From Cristatella mucedo (Eukaryota > Bryozoa > Phylactolaemata > Cristatellidae), in the NCBI GenBank assembly GCA_009760855.2, contig WPIO01000174.1:517501-581500 (forward strand): DNA of 64,000 bases, in the 5' to 3' direction. A program made the position numbers and the translations under genes. The notes beneath the pieces were generated by a model, which was given only the letters and a program-made list of their open reading frames with translations, made no database searches and was not told the DNA's origin. Positions 1 to 10,599 of this stretch are shown in pieces (positions within the stretch are counted from its first letter, which is position 1; each line of letters begins with the position of its first letter).

Positions 1-545
1 TCTATCGACACTATTAATATTATTATTAGAATTAGAATTAGTATCGCTTGATGCATATCAGACCTGTATAGTCGGCCACTTCCTCACTGCGATCCAGATT
101 GCTGTCCTTTGCTTTTGAGCAGTTTAATGTACACTCCTTCTTTGAAGCCTTTGTCCAAGCCCCCAAGATCAGTTGACTCTACACAAATTTTCAAGGACCA
201 AAGATAAGAAAACGATGTAATAGAACTTTTTAACTTCAGTTCAAATAATTGTAGACACCCACCTTTCCGCATGCATCCCCCAAATACTAGTGACAGTTTT
301 GAGGTAGAAGTATAGTAGCTGTAAGCGTAGAAGTATAGTAGCTGCAAGCGGTAGAAGTGCAGACGCCGTTCCCCATCGGTAACCTGCCGCTACCACGGAG
401 TGAAGCCGCTAGTGAAGCTAAAAGTGAATTAAATCGGCAAATGTAGGTTCCGTCGAGTAAAAGCAATGAGGATGAGGCAGCTTTGCCCTAAAAATTACAT
501 CAATGGGGAACCGGAGACCGCTGGGGTAATTAGGGATAATCTAAT
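1..545. other. AT-rich stretch, no gene seen
   Basis: No splice-consistent coding exon or recognisable repeat was found here. A short direct repeat of a 'gtagaagtatagtagctg' type unit lies near 300-345. Confidence 0.4.
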
Positions 546-551
546 TATAAT

Positions 552-740
552 ATGCATAATTCATTTCTATAGCACCCTCAGAGAAACTGAATCGCTATTC
601 AGGCGCTTGACGCATGCCGCGGGGCTCGGGCCCACGATTTCAGCCATCAGATGCGTTCACCTTAACTTTGGTCGGGGCAAGCTCCTTCAGCCACTGGGCC
701 AATTGGCCAGCGATTGTCGGTCGGCGATTGGCTATGCACT
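552..740 (-). repeat. SINE family A copy (minus)
   Basis: Read on the minus strand it has the family A order: a tRNA-like head with an A-box-like TGGTCCAGCGG-type motif, a B-box-like GGCTCGAGCCC motif, then a tail with GCGCC, AGAGA and TCTCT blocks. The head is diverged. It lies tail-out against a plus-strand copy at 785-930, giving an inverted pair. Confidence 0.65.
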
Positions 741-784
741 TGAAAGCACGCGCGCGGTCGAGGGGGGGGGCAGCGATACGGTAT

Positions 785-930
785 TTAGTTTTTTGCCCAG
801 CGGTTAAGGCGTTCACCCCGGCCGAGGTCTGGCCGAGGTCGTGGGCTCGAGCCCTGCGGCGCGTGTGGAGCGCCCGAATAGAGATCGTTGAGTTCTCTTT
901 GAGCGCTACACGAATGAATTGTATTTAATT
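785..930 (+). repeat. SINE family A copy (plus)
   Basis: It contains CCAGCGGTTAAGG, then GTGGGCTCGAGCCC (B-box-like), then GCGCCCGAATAGAGAT and TTCTCTTTGAGCGC, and ends in an AATGAATT-type AT-rich tail. Order and spacing match the better copies at 52478 and 62430. Confidence 0.75.
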
Positions 931-1084
931 ATACAGCACTTGGGAATTTCTACGCTGACGAGGCAGCGGACGCACTGCAACGTGACGCACTGCCACGTGC
1001 GGCCGCATACTAATGTGGAGGCAATAGAGCCAAGCGAAGAGTTACCGAGTTCGTGCGAGTGCAGCTGACAATTAGACAGTTGGC

Positions 1085-1235
1085 TGATTTAGCAGCCTCA
1101 TTTGCATACTGCGTAGCGGCAGAAGAGCGGGAGCCTTTTTAGCCGCTTACAGTGGGCAGCGAAGAATCGCCCAGCGCAGGAATCGAACCCAGTGCCGGGA
1201 TCGCGCAGAGCGAGGATCGCCTTATCCTTCCCACA
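1085..1235 (-). repeat. SINE family B copy (minus)
   Basis: The minus strand reads tRNA-like head, GGTTCGATTCC B box, a GCGATTCTT segment, and a tail ending GAGGCTGCTAAATCAG. This is the family B layout seen in the well-kept copy at 63690. Confidence 0.7.
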
Positions 1236-1660
1236 CATTTATTCTAAAGGACCTTGCCGCCATCGCTCGCGAGCTGCGGCCGCCGCCTGCGACGCTCGCA
1301 CTGTTTCCGCTTCGCGTTGGCCGCGCTTCGACGCGTCGGTGGCGCCAGCGTTCGCATCCATCCGAGGGCGTGAGGGAGGTACAGCGTCAATTATGGGCGC
1401 AGCACTTTGTCCCGCGAAGACTACTTTAGAATCGGAAATAGTATCGGAATCGGAGCCGCGACGCCGCCGCTGCTGCTCCGCAACATCCCCCGTCCGGCGT
1501 TCGTCAACATCCTCCGTCCGGCGTTTACGTAATATCCGGCGCCAGGCGCCCGGGCATGGTAACGGGCGCACGCACTCGCAGCGTTCGCCGTTGGTGCCGG
1601 TGGCCCCGGGCGTGCGTAGAGGGCAGGTGGGGAGGACCGCTATCACAGAGGCCGGACCGG

Positions 1661-1742
1661 CGCCGGAAGGAAGGCGAGCGGCGCCGGAAGGAAGGCGAGC
1701 GGCGCCGGAAGGAAGGCGAGCGGCGCCGGAAGGAAGACGGGC
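1661..1742. repeat. 21-bp tandem repeat, four units
   Basis: The unit CGCCGGAAGGAAGGCGAGCGG starts at 1661, 1682, 1703 and 1724, the last copy being slightly altered. Each unit contains CCGGAAG plus a second GGAA, the core recognised by ETS-family factors. Any regulatory role is inferred. Confidence 0.8.
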
Positions 1743-2639
1743 GGCTGCAGTCGCAAGCAGCCGCGGCGTACGCTGAGAACGCCGGCGCCTCCGCGCGCGC
1801 GTGCGAGCAGGCGCCCGGACCGAAGTTGCTCGACGCGATGCGCGCTACGCGCCGTCGCGTTGCGTCGCGCGATAGTTTCGCGCGGCGCTCGGCGCGGCGC
1901 TTCGATCGGAGCCACTCTCGTCTCGCGAGAGTGAGAAAAGTGCCGCGCGTCCACGCGGTGCACGAGGCGCGGGGCGCGGCGAGCGATCTCGGCGGCAGCG
2001 GCGAGCGTGGCGAGAAACTCGCGCGAAGCCTTTCTGAGCCTTTTGCCGCGGCCAGCGACTTGCGGCGGCAGGTGCTGCAGCAGCCGCTGCGCGCGCGCAC
2101 GTAAGCCGACGGCGGCGGGGGGGGGGGCGGCGGCGGCGGCGGCGGAAGAGGAACGGGGGGAGGGAAGAAAAGAAAGGAAAAGAAGCTTCGCCGTTTCGCT
2201 TAGAGCCAGCGCGAGGCGGGCGTCCCTGGCGCGGGCGTGGTGCTGTCGACCAATCGCCAGCCGCCGCCGCCGCTGAGGGCCGCAGGCTACGTCCTGCATT
2301 CGGTGGCAGCCTCAGTCGCGCGCGACACCTCTCGAGCGCCACGTAGCGGCGCCGAGCCTCGGGCCGAGCGCAGTCGACTTCGCGCCGTTCGACTACGGCG
2401 CCGCCCGCGAAAGCTGCGTAACCACCACGGGATTGCGAAGTCGTCGGCCGCGCGGCCGACGGCTGCGGCAATGCGGCAGGCAGGAGCCGCGAACGGTTCT
2501 CGGTCAAAGTCTGGCCGCCCTAGAACTTCGACCTTGGCCTTCGACCTTGGCCTTTCGGCTTCAACTTTCGCCGGCGCTCTTGGCTAGGACTCCAGGCAAA
2601 AGATCGGAGACTCCAAAATGACTTCGGCGCCGCTATCGT

Positions 2640-2825
2640 GGGCTTCGATAGCGCCCAGGAGCCAGGGTGCTCGTTCTTTACGACCGAGGTCGTGGGTTCG
2701 AATCCTGAAGTTGGACGATTCTTTATTGCCAACTGCAAGCGGTGGCGATAGCCGTGAGGCTCTTCTGCTGATTATACAGATAAGGATGTTAAATCAGCTG
2801 ATCTTCTTATTATCATCATTATTGC
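2640..2825 (+). repeat. SINE family B copy (plus)
   Basis: It has GTGGGTTCGAATCCTG (B box), then the GATTCTTTATTGCC and CTGCAAGCGGTGGCGATAGCC blocks and a tail ending in TTAAATCAGCTGAT. The head is diverged. Confidence 0.75.
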
Positions 2826-2894
2826 GCGTCTAACTAAGCAAGCAGACAGGCTGAAAGCCAATTGATAGCTGTCCGTGCTAGTCATGGTGGCGGC

Positions 2895-2987
2895 TGCCTA
2901 AATCAGCAAATGTAAAGCGCCTAGAAAGAGATTGAGTTCTCTGAGGGCACTTTATCAAGTGCATTATTATTATTATTATTATAAACG
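2895..2987 (+). repeat. LINE family II 3' tail
   Basis: AAATGTAAAGCGCCTAGAAA, an AGAGA/TCTCT stem, GGGCACTTTATC and (ATT)n. This is the 3' hairpin shared by all LINE family II copies, here severely 5'-truncated. Confidence 0.75.
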
Positions 2988-3574
2988 CGCATGCAGGTGC
3001 GCTATCGTTATGAGCTGCACGATGTAGCGGCGGCGGCGTCCCGTCCTTTCGGAGCAGCAGAGCGTGATGATATTAAAGGGCCCGCGCACCTTAATATAAT
3101 AAGTCAATGTCCGTAGAGTTGAGTAGTCTATTTAAAAGCCACAGAGAGTCACTCGTGTGCAGCAGCGGCCGACCGTGCGTACGACGTAAGTGTATAGCGG
3201 CGACCTTACAGTACAGCTCTCCCGCTCGAGACCCGGAGCGCAGTTGGCTAATTACTACATATAATATACCGATTCATGAAAAGTGTTGATTCAGAAACCG
3301 CCAGCAGTCCGCAGGGCTGTCATAATCTGGAAGATTTAGCATTCCGACATTGCCGTTAGCCTGTCGGCGACAGGAGGCCGAGCGAGATAGCGACAGACGA
3401 AACTCGTCCAATTCGTATCCCGCTAGCGCGCTAGCCGAAGGTAGCGACGGTGCGGTCGTATCCGGAGGGGCCGGGGGCCGCGCCAGGGGGGTGGGGTTCG
3501 CTGGCTGGCGCGACGGCAGCGCCGCCGCGACCGCCGCCATTCCTGGCGCCTTCAGGGAAGAAATGTCCCGCCCC

Positions 3575-3655
3575 CCCCCGCCGCTCGAGGCATACGCGAA
3601 GCGCCTGAATCGAGATTTAAGTTCTCCAAGGTCGCTTTACAAATGAATTATATGT
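3575..3655 (+). repeat. SINE family A tail fragment
   Basis: It contains CTCGAGGCATACGCGAAGCG, then the AGAT...TTCTCC stem and an AATGAATTATATG tail. Only the 3' half of the SINE is present. Confidence 0.65.
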
Positions 3656-5061
3656 ATATTCGCGACCGGGGCCTAGCGCGCCTGCGCGATCGCCGATCGT
3701 AACGCGACGGGGCGCGCGGCGGCGGCGTTCGTACGGCGCCGCCGCCGCCGCCGAGCGCCGCCACTTTGCAGTCGGCGGCGCTCGGCGGCGCTCGGCGGCT
3801 GCTGCGAGCGACCAGCGCTGCAGCGCCAGTTTGCAATTTGCTAAGCGAATCTGCCGCGGCTCAGGCTGAGGCCGCGGCAGATGGGGCGGGGCGCGCTGGC
3901 GCCTGCCCGCCCGCCCGCCCCGCCCGCCCCGGCCGCGGCCTGGGCCCGAACGCCGCAATCTACCGATGCATCGACTGCGCGCCGACTGCGGCGGCGACGG
4001 CTGAGCTGGCGCAGGCGATGGCGCAGGCGGCGCTCACGGGGACTCCCGGCGCTCCCGGCGGCGCGAAGCTCCGGTGCTTCGAGGGGCGTGCTTCTGTAGG
4101 CGCCGGCGCTGACGGCGCGGCGCGATGTTGCTTGACCCCGGCGTCGCAGTCGGGTCGCGCGCACCGCCAGCCGGTTGCACTTACGACCGACCGGCGAGAG
4201 ATGCACCGCTAGCTGGACGACTCTCGCTGCCCGAGTGCGGTAAACAATCTCATTATCGGCGGCGGCGGAGGCCAGCGCGCGCGCGCGTGGGCGGGGCTAG
4301 CCTCCGGTGGCGGTCCAGCCGCAGCCGCAGCCGCGCGCGCCCGAAGGCTGCTCTAGTCTCAGCATCCGTGGGCGCTGCCTGCAGCTCGCTACCCAGCGGC
4401 GTGCCGGTCGCCAGTCGGCTTTGCCCGGCACCCGGGCGCGCTCAAGGTCGCATGAGCGCTGTCAAGGTTGCGCCGTCGCGAGGTGCAGCACAGGCGCGCG
4501 CGCGAAGACGCCAAAGGCGCCTCAGGCAGACGCTCGCAGACCCGCTGCTGCAGCGGTGGCGGCGGCGGCTGCGGGACCAGCGGGCAGCAGCCGCGCAGCA
4601 GGACGCAGCGCTGCCGCTGGACATGTTAACATGTATTCTTATTCTTCTCCTTCTTATTATTATTATTATTGGGATCGGCTTGGGCCTCTGGGCTACGAGA
4701 GCTCACGGCCAAGCTAGCGGACAGCTACTGTGGGCGTGACTACTTGCGATCAGGCGACCAGAGCGGCATCCACTAGGGGGCGGGGTCTGAGGCAAGTATC
4801 GAATGAAATCCACCCAGTGAGCCCGCTGCCCGCCCCTCCACCAGCCGCCGCCGCTGGCCGCCCCCCAGCCGCCGCCGCCGCTGCCGGCGATCGGCCTGGG
4901 GATTTCTAGTTCAGGCTGCGGCCGTGCAGCATGTGCCTCTCCCACACGGCTCTGGCGTCACCTGTGGCCGGAACCACCGCGCACGCGCACACACGCGGGG
5001 AGTGCGAGCGGAGGAGTGCGCCGTCGAGCGAGCGGCAGCGGCAGCAGCGAGGACGGGGAGA

Positions 5062-5590
5062 ATGCAGCCGCCGCCGCAGCAGCAGCAGCGCCCGTCGCTC
5101 GACGAGCTGCTAATGGCCGCCGAGGAGAAAGGCCTAACGTTCGTCAACGCGTCGGCGCCCTCCGCCGGACCGCCCGGCATCGCCGACGAGGCGACCGTCA
5201 TCAGCATGGCGTTCGAGGTGTCCGTGATCGCGATCGGATTCTTACTCAACCTCCTGCTGGTCGTGGCGATCGTGCGGAGTCCGCGCCTGCAGGCGCCCAT
5301 ATTCCAGCTCTTACTCGGCCTCGCGGCGTCGGACGTCCTCTTCTTCCTGACGTTCGCCGCGCCGCGCGTGTACGACTACTTCGCGGCGGCGCCGCGCGAG
5401 TGGATCTACGGACGAGCGGGCTGCGCCGCCTTCAAGTTCTTCGAGTACATGACGCCGCAGGTGACTGGCTGCCTCATACTGGTGAGCTGCTGGGAGCGCT
5501 TCTACGCCGTCTGCCGGCCGGCCAGCGCCCACTGGGTCACTACGAAAAAGATGGCTGCCATCATCGTTCTCATATGGATAGTCAATACGG
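5062..5590 (+). CDS. GPCR exon 1 (N-terminus to TM4)
   Basis: Starts at ATG 5062 and ends at a good donor, G|GTGAGT (phase 1). Encodes the glutamine/proline-rich N-terminus, TM1-TM3, the ERF motif and TM4. Confidence 0.85.
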
Positions 5591-6194
5591 GTGAGTGCAC
5601 GGAAGCCTCTGAGCGCTAGCTTGCCGGCGCCGGTCGGCGTCGCCGACGTCGGGACGTTCGGCCCGCAGCCAGCTGCTCTACTCGTCCCGCTAAGCGGGCC
5701 AGCACGTGCGGCCTGTGCGTTCGTGCGTGGAAGGAGGGTAGGTCCCCTTCGCCGCCGCGTGCACTGATAGCGCACCGTCGTCGCAATTGTTGCTCACCGC
5801 CTGGCCGTCGTTCGTATCTGCTGCTGTTGTTTCGCCGTCCTGCTGGGACGACGTACGTCTCCGGACGGTCGCTCCCGACCTTGCACCTCCTCGACCTTGC
5901 ACTCGACCGACGCTGCGCTTGCAGGCGTGTGCGCTCCGCTGCTCATCAAAACTACGACGGCCGTCGTCAAGTTCGCCGACGGCTTCGAGATGAGCACGTG
6001 CCGCGTAACGATGGCCGAAGGCGTGACGCGCCTCTACGACACGGTGACGGCCATGCTGTTCTACGCGCTCGCCTCGTTCACGTCGCTGCTCTTCCTCGCG
6101 TGCACGATCTGCAAGGCCATGAAGGTCGACCACGAGTTCATCAAGGACGACTTCAAGAATCATGTAAGGCCGGCGAGGCTGCTCAAGCGCTGCT

Positions 6195-6248
<54 letters not shown>

Positions 6249-7542
6249 CTCTCTCCACTCTGCCAATATCCTCTTGTCACTGTCTTCTCGTTATTATGTC
6301 TTGTCAATCACTGTTTTCTGCCATGCGTTGTCGCTGTGGTCGCGGTTTGTAAATCTTTTGATGGTATTTTCTTTTCTTGAATGGTTCGAATGTAGATAAG
6401 CAATTGGAGTAGCGCCTCTACGATATCGCGAGTTTATAATAATGATAATAATAATTCACTTGATAAAGCGCCCTCAGAGAACTCAATCTCTCTCTAGGCG
6501 CTTTACATTTGCTGTAAAGTGAAATGCAATTGAATGGTAAGTAAAATCATGCTTGAAAAACAAACGAGATGAATAATATGGTTAGGGGTGACATTCAATT
6601 GGCTAGTCATTCTCCACATCATTACCTAGGAAGCTATTAGTCCTCAGCGTGAAGATACCTGTTGTGGTCGCAGTTTTACCTGTGGCGATTACAATCTGCT
6701 GAGATGTAGTCGCTTGCATGTTTTGCTTTGGAGACCTGGTCCATCCATCTGACGATTGTTAGTTGGGGTTTGTGTATATACATTCTTTTCAGTGTATACC
6801 GATAACAGTAAGAATGAACACATTTGCCCGGAAAGAACCAAATCTCGTTATAGCACTTTGCATATGCTGGAATTCATTGTCAGACCCATACGGATGGATT
6901 GTTGTCCTTCTATCGCCCACTAAACGCCGTGGCCTCATACGGATGGTACTAGTCACCCACTAAAGGCTGCTTACTTTGCGGCTGAGCCCACTGCTCACCG
7001 GATGCTCAGATTGCCCTAGATCGCCTCAGATTGCCCTAGATCGCCTCAGATTGCCCGGATGCTCAGATTGTCCTATAGCAATCTTTCTTATCAACCCCAT
7101 CAGGTTCATCTGAATGTGCTTGGTGCTGTTTAGTAGCAGGCTAACAGTCCACGATGCTTGGACAAGTGCTGTTTGTTTGACTAGACAAAAGGTTGTGTGT
7201 GCGTGCGAGCACGTGCCCGTGCTGTGTGTGAGTTGAGCGTTCGCTGTAGATCGCTAGATGCTCGGTCTTGGGACAGGCTTTAACGAGTGCTTGCCGTCGA
7301 CGTGCTTGCAGGTGCTTCGCTGCATTGTCATCGTGACCATACTGAACGTCATCCTGTGGCTGCCACATCGAGTTGTCGCCCTGCACAACGTGCACGCTCG
7401 CTCTCACGCCGATCGAATCACTGGCGAGGCCATTGTGGCAGCAGCCCGGCAGTTGGCCTGCCTGGCGGCAGCCACGCGGCCCGTCATCTATTTGACTGCT
7501 TCCAGCCAGTTTCGCTCGGCAATAATCCGGGTATTCAGGTAA
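5062..7542 (+). CDS. Class A (rhodopsin-like) GPCR, three-exon gene
   Basis: Joining 5062-5590, 5925-6163 and 7312-7542 gives an open frame of about 332 residues with correct splice phases (1, then 0). It is predicted to be a seven-helix plasma-membrane receptor signalling through G proteins. Seen: an NAS glycosylation site near residue 29; TM1 with N63; TM2 with LAASD (D91); C121 before TM3 pairing with C202 in the second extracellular loop; TM4 W172; TM6 with WLP (P274); TM7 ending RPVIY. The DRY motif is replaced by ERF (145-147). A short loop between TM5 and TM6 fits a peptide-receptor-like member; the TM3 area reminds me of the vasopressin/GnRH/CCAP group, but subfamily and ligand cannot be assigned. 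ATG 5062 is the only in-frame ATG, with A at -3. The stop may instead be skipped by a CAG|GTAAAG donor at the end of exon 3. Confidence 0.85.
5925..6163 (+). CDS. GPCR exon 2 (ECL2 to TM5)
   Basis: Acceptor CTTGCAG at 5918-5924, donor CAT|GTAAGG at 6164. It restores frame from phase 1 and leaves in phase 0. Encodes the second extracellular loop with the partner cysteine, TM5 and the start of the third intracellular loop. Confidence 0.85.
6191..6260. repeat. (CT)n microsatellite in GPCR intron 2
   Basis: An almost pure CT run begins about 30 bases after the exon 2 donor. Confidence 0.9.
6430..6625 (-). repeat. LINE family II 3' end (minus) in GPCR intron 2
   Basis: (AAT)n, then GATAAAGCGCCCTCAGAGAA and CTAGGCGCTTTACATTTGC, i.e. 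the reverse complement of the family II hairpin, followed by about 120 bp of 3' UTR also present near 18650 and 52100. Confidence 0.75.
7003..7070. repeat. 20-bp tandem repeat
   Basis: About three units of CTCAGATTGCCCTAGATCGC in the GPCR second intron. No function inferred. Confidence 0.8.
7312..7542 (+). CDS. GPCR exon 3 (TM6-TM7, end)
   Basis: Acceptor GCTTGCAG at 7304-7311. Encodes TM6 with a WLP kink, a short third extracellular loop, TM7 with RPVIY and a short basic tail, ending in TAA at 7540-7542. The sequence CAG|GTAAAG at 7536-7544 overlaps the stop and could be a donor to a further exon. Confidence 0.8.
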   Translation: MLRCIVIVTILNVILWLPHRVVALHNVHARSHADRITGEAIVAAARQLACLAAATRPVIYLTASSQFRSAIIRVFR

Positions 7543-7545
7543 AGC

Positions 7546-7675
7546 GGCGATCGCACAGCACATGCGCTTTATCAAGTGCAATATTGTTATTATTATTATT
7601 ATGACCTGCCGTATGCCCACCCTGCCGTCGCGATCGCACAGCACATGACCTGCCGTATGCCCACCCTGCCGTGGG
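7546..7675. repeat. Tandem duplication split by a LINE/SINE tail
   Basis: Block A (GCGATCGCACAGCACATG) and block B (ATGACCTGCCGTATGCCCAC and on) occur as A-tail-B-A-B. The tail is 36 bp of the LINE family II 3' end with (ATT)n. Confidence 0.75.
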
Positions 7676-7869
7676 GTCGCCAGGTCTGCTGTCTGCATTG
7701 GGCTTAGCGAACCAACTCCTGGGCGAACTGACTCAGCCGGCGACTTCCGGTCTGAGATTTCCGGCGCCCTCGGCTGCACCAGCAGCAGCAGCAGCCGATA
7801 GCGCTGGCAGAGCCGGCGCCTGCACTCGCCCCGCGGCAGTCGCAGTTACACACATGGTACACATGTAGC

Positions 7870-10055
7870 GGTGAAGGCCACCGCTGGTCGCGGCTTTGTC
7901 CCGCCCCTCGCCGATCGACCCGCTATTAATAGATCATCTTCTAGGTGGTCACGTGGCTTGCCTTGTTTTCAGATGCTGCAAGGCTAACGAGGTGATGTAT
8001 GAGCCGACGAGGCTGCAAATGGTGCCGGCAGGCGGAGAGCGGTCGCCTCTTTGAAAGCTGCCTCCGCCGCCGCCGCTGCGATGCGTCGGCCTCGACCAAC
8101 CACCACCAACCTTACGACGAGCGAACAAACAATGCGGCCAGAGATAGGATGGGGGACTGGGCTGGGCTGAGCTGCCGGGCTGGTGCCACAGGCCAGGGCT
8201 TCCAAAGAACCGGTTCCGACCGGTGGGTCGCTAATGAGGCCGGCGGTCGGTCGGTCGGTCGGCTGCCGGTCGCTGGAACCGGTGCCAACCGGTCAGCCGG
8301 CAAGCCCGTCAGCCGATGGCTGCGGTGGCTGTGGAATTCGATTACTTACCGCCGCCGCCGAGCATCTCAGCAACCTCATTGGTACTTACTAACATACTCG
8401 TCGTCGGCAACTCCCCGCTCGCTAGCTCGCTGTCGTCCACCTCTCGCCCTATCCTGCCGCCAAACGGGCGAGTATAGGCTCCAAGCCCTCGCCTGTTTTT
8501 CGGTCGCACGCGCCTAGTCGCCTTCATTGTCGAAGGCCGGAGGCCCCGCTGCCAAGCGCACACGCAGCCAGAGGCTACGTTAGTCGAGGCCTCGAAGCCG
8601 AACGCTGGCGGAGGAATTGTGCTCGCTGTTTTGCGCCCGAGGCGCCCAAAGAGGTCGAGCGAGTTTAGTCGTACTCCTCGCTGTCGACCGGCCCCCTGTC
8701 CCTCCCCCTCCCTGGTCCTGCATTCGCTTTGGAATTATCTTCCCATTTCGCAGCATCTGTGTCTCGCCAGTATTACCGCACCCCACGACGTCGGTGCCGC
8801 CTCTCCCCCGGCGGGTTTATCCTCGCTTTGTTACATGTTACAGCACAAGCAGTTGTTTCTCATAATGAGAGTACTAGTCCTTGGCAGCCCCTTGGCTGGC
8901 TGCACCACCCCGGTCTTTAGTATGACGAGCTACGCCGGGCCGGGTGCTGGCTTACTACTTCCGGCGTACGTCTAATCTGCTTTGGGCACGCAGGTCCGTC
9001 GACTGATCTGCGCTTGCCAGGTTTCTGCAGCCCCAGTGCTACGCAGCTCCGTGCTTGTGCAGCAGCGAGAGCCGTAGCAGCCGGGGCGCAGCAGTCGTTC
9101 GCTCTCTCGCGTCGAGTGCAAACAATAAAAAGTCTGCACATTGTTACTGAATGGGTCGTGATGGTTTTGCTGCCTTTACCCGGAGCGTAAGTGTGAAGGA
9201 AAAATGAGATGCTTTTTCAACGACGTAACTTCTCTAGCGGTGGCTGCTGCCATTCGGGCAGCAGCCGGCAATTAACGATATCGCGGTGCACGGCTCGAAC
9301 CCCGAGGCAGACAGCTCTCACCGCTCGCTCGCAGCCAGGTGCCAATCTGGCCGTTTCGTTAAAACGGAAATGGACATTCACGGAAAGGAAGGTCAGACGA
9401 CGGTAGTTGGTACTGGTCGGCACACGACTGCCCGTCGGCATCGTCCTTGACATTGCCCTACACGCGAAGGGACAGACGGCTCGTCGATCCATCCTCTGCT
9501 GCTCTGATTCTTTGGACGCCGCCCCTCGGCTGATGGCTAGTGGTGGTGGCGGCTCCCTCCCCTCACCGCTGCTCCTCGGCCAAACACTGGTCCGCCTGGT
9601 TTTTAGGCGTTCGCGAGCTCGCGCCGGACACGTGTCTGTCTCCTTTCAGCGTATACTTCGTCACACGTCCCTCCCCCCCCCCCCCCCCGCCGCGCCGTAG
9701 CTCGATCGGGCGCCGAGGCTAGTTGAAGGTCGCCGAGGCCAGTAGGCGAAGGCGCAGCGCGTTGGCTAATTGCCAAGTCAATGGCGGTCGGGCCTCGCGT
9801 TTAAGTACCGTGTGACCCCCTATGATGGCCGGCCTGCAAACGCAGCGCCTTCTGTGGGATGTTGGTAGGCGAGGCAGCCAAGCTAGCTCCCTTTTACTGA
9901 CTACCGACACGCCCACAAGGGCACTCGTTAACAGTTAATACAAGCAGAAAGTGGTTGCGGTCTGTGTGCTGATGTGCGGCGTCATTTTCGCATACCGACA
10001 GCCCGATTTCTGCTGAGGGCAGTCTGTAAACAAAAAAAAGGATAAGTTAAAAAAA
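7870..10055. other. GC-rich stretch, no gene assigned
   Basis: No exon with supported phase was recognised. It contains CCGGT-rich short repeats (8210-8310), a homopolymer C run near 9667-9690 and an AATAAA at 9124 that could serve an undetected transcript. A continuation of the GPCR gene cannot be excluded. Confidence 0.3.
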
Positions 10056-10059
10056 AAGA

Positions 10060-10225
10060 CTGATCTAACAGCTTCGTTTGTACAGCGGCAGAAGAGCTTT
10101 AACGGCTATCGCTGCCGCTTGCAGTTGGCGATGAAGGATCGCCCACAGCAGGATTCGAACCTACGACCTCGGTCGGCAATAATGGGCACCTCGCCTCTTG
10201 GGGTATCGCGGCCGCAGGACGTTCA
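10060..10225 (-). repeat. SINE family B copy (minus)
   Basis: The minus strand has GGTTCGAATCCTGC (B box), the GCGATCCTTCATCGCC block, the CAAGCGGCAGCGATAGCC block, and a GAAGCTGTTAGATCAG tail. Confidence 0.8.
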
Positions 10226-10464
10226 GCGTGGTCGCCAGCGTCTGCTAATATTTACGCTAAATTCAAACGTTAGATATCTTGTTGGCAAACTCACTGAAAC
10301 CCAACACTAAACCCTAAGCCCGTAAAACTCACGGTCCGCCTGCGGACCTTCGTCGGTTATCTGTTCAACCATAAAATGCCGTAACATAAGCTTCCAACTT
10401 CAACCGTGAACCTGCCTTTACCGCTTATATGCGAACTCGTAAACCGCTCTACCATTAACCGTTA

Positions 10465-10555
10465 CAGTAAATGAAAAGTGCCTAGAAAGAGATTGAGCTC
10501 TGAGGGCGTTGTAACGGGATTGTACTATTAATTATTATTATTACTATTGTTATAT
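10465..10555 (+). repeat. LINE family II 3' tail
   Basis: TGCCTAGAAAGAGATTGAGC and GGGCGTTGTAAC are followed by an ATT-rich tail; a decayed family II hairpin. Confidence 0.6.
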
Positions 10556-10599
10556 CATAAACCTGCCAAACCACCCGACAGTCGCTCGTCTGAGAATCC

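Larger units (their letters stand above)
1240..5060 (+). promoter_or_regulatory. CpG-rich region upstream of the GPCR gene
   Basis: An unusually GC- and CpG-dense stretch of almost 4 kb ends at the GPCR start codon. It holds only repeat fragments (SINE B near 2650, a LINE II tail near 2900, a SINE A tail near 3575) and a 21-bp tandem repeat at 1661-1742. No spliced coding exon is supported, although many overlapping reading frames are open by composition. A promoter/CpG-island role is inferred from position and composition only. Confidence 0.45.

Noticed and set aside
1192-2600. Several long overlapping reading frames on both strands in the GC-rich left region.
   Set aside because: They are open on many frames at once because stop codons are rare in such GC-rich sequence; they have low-complexity Arg/Ala content and no family motif or splice structure.
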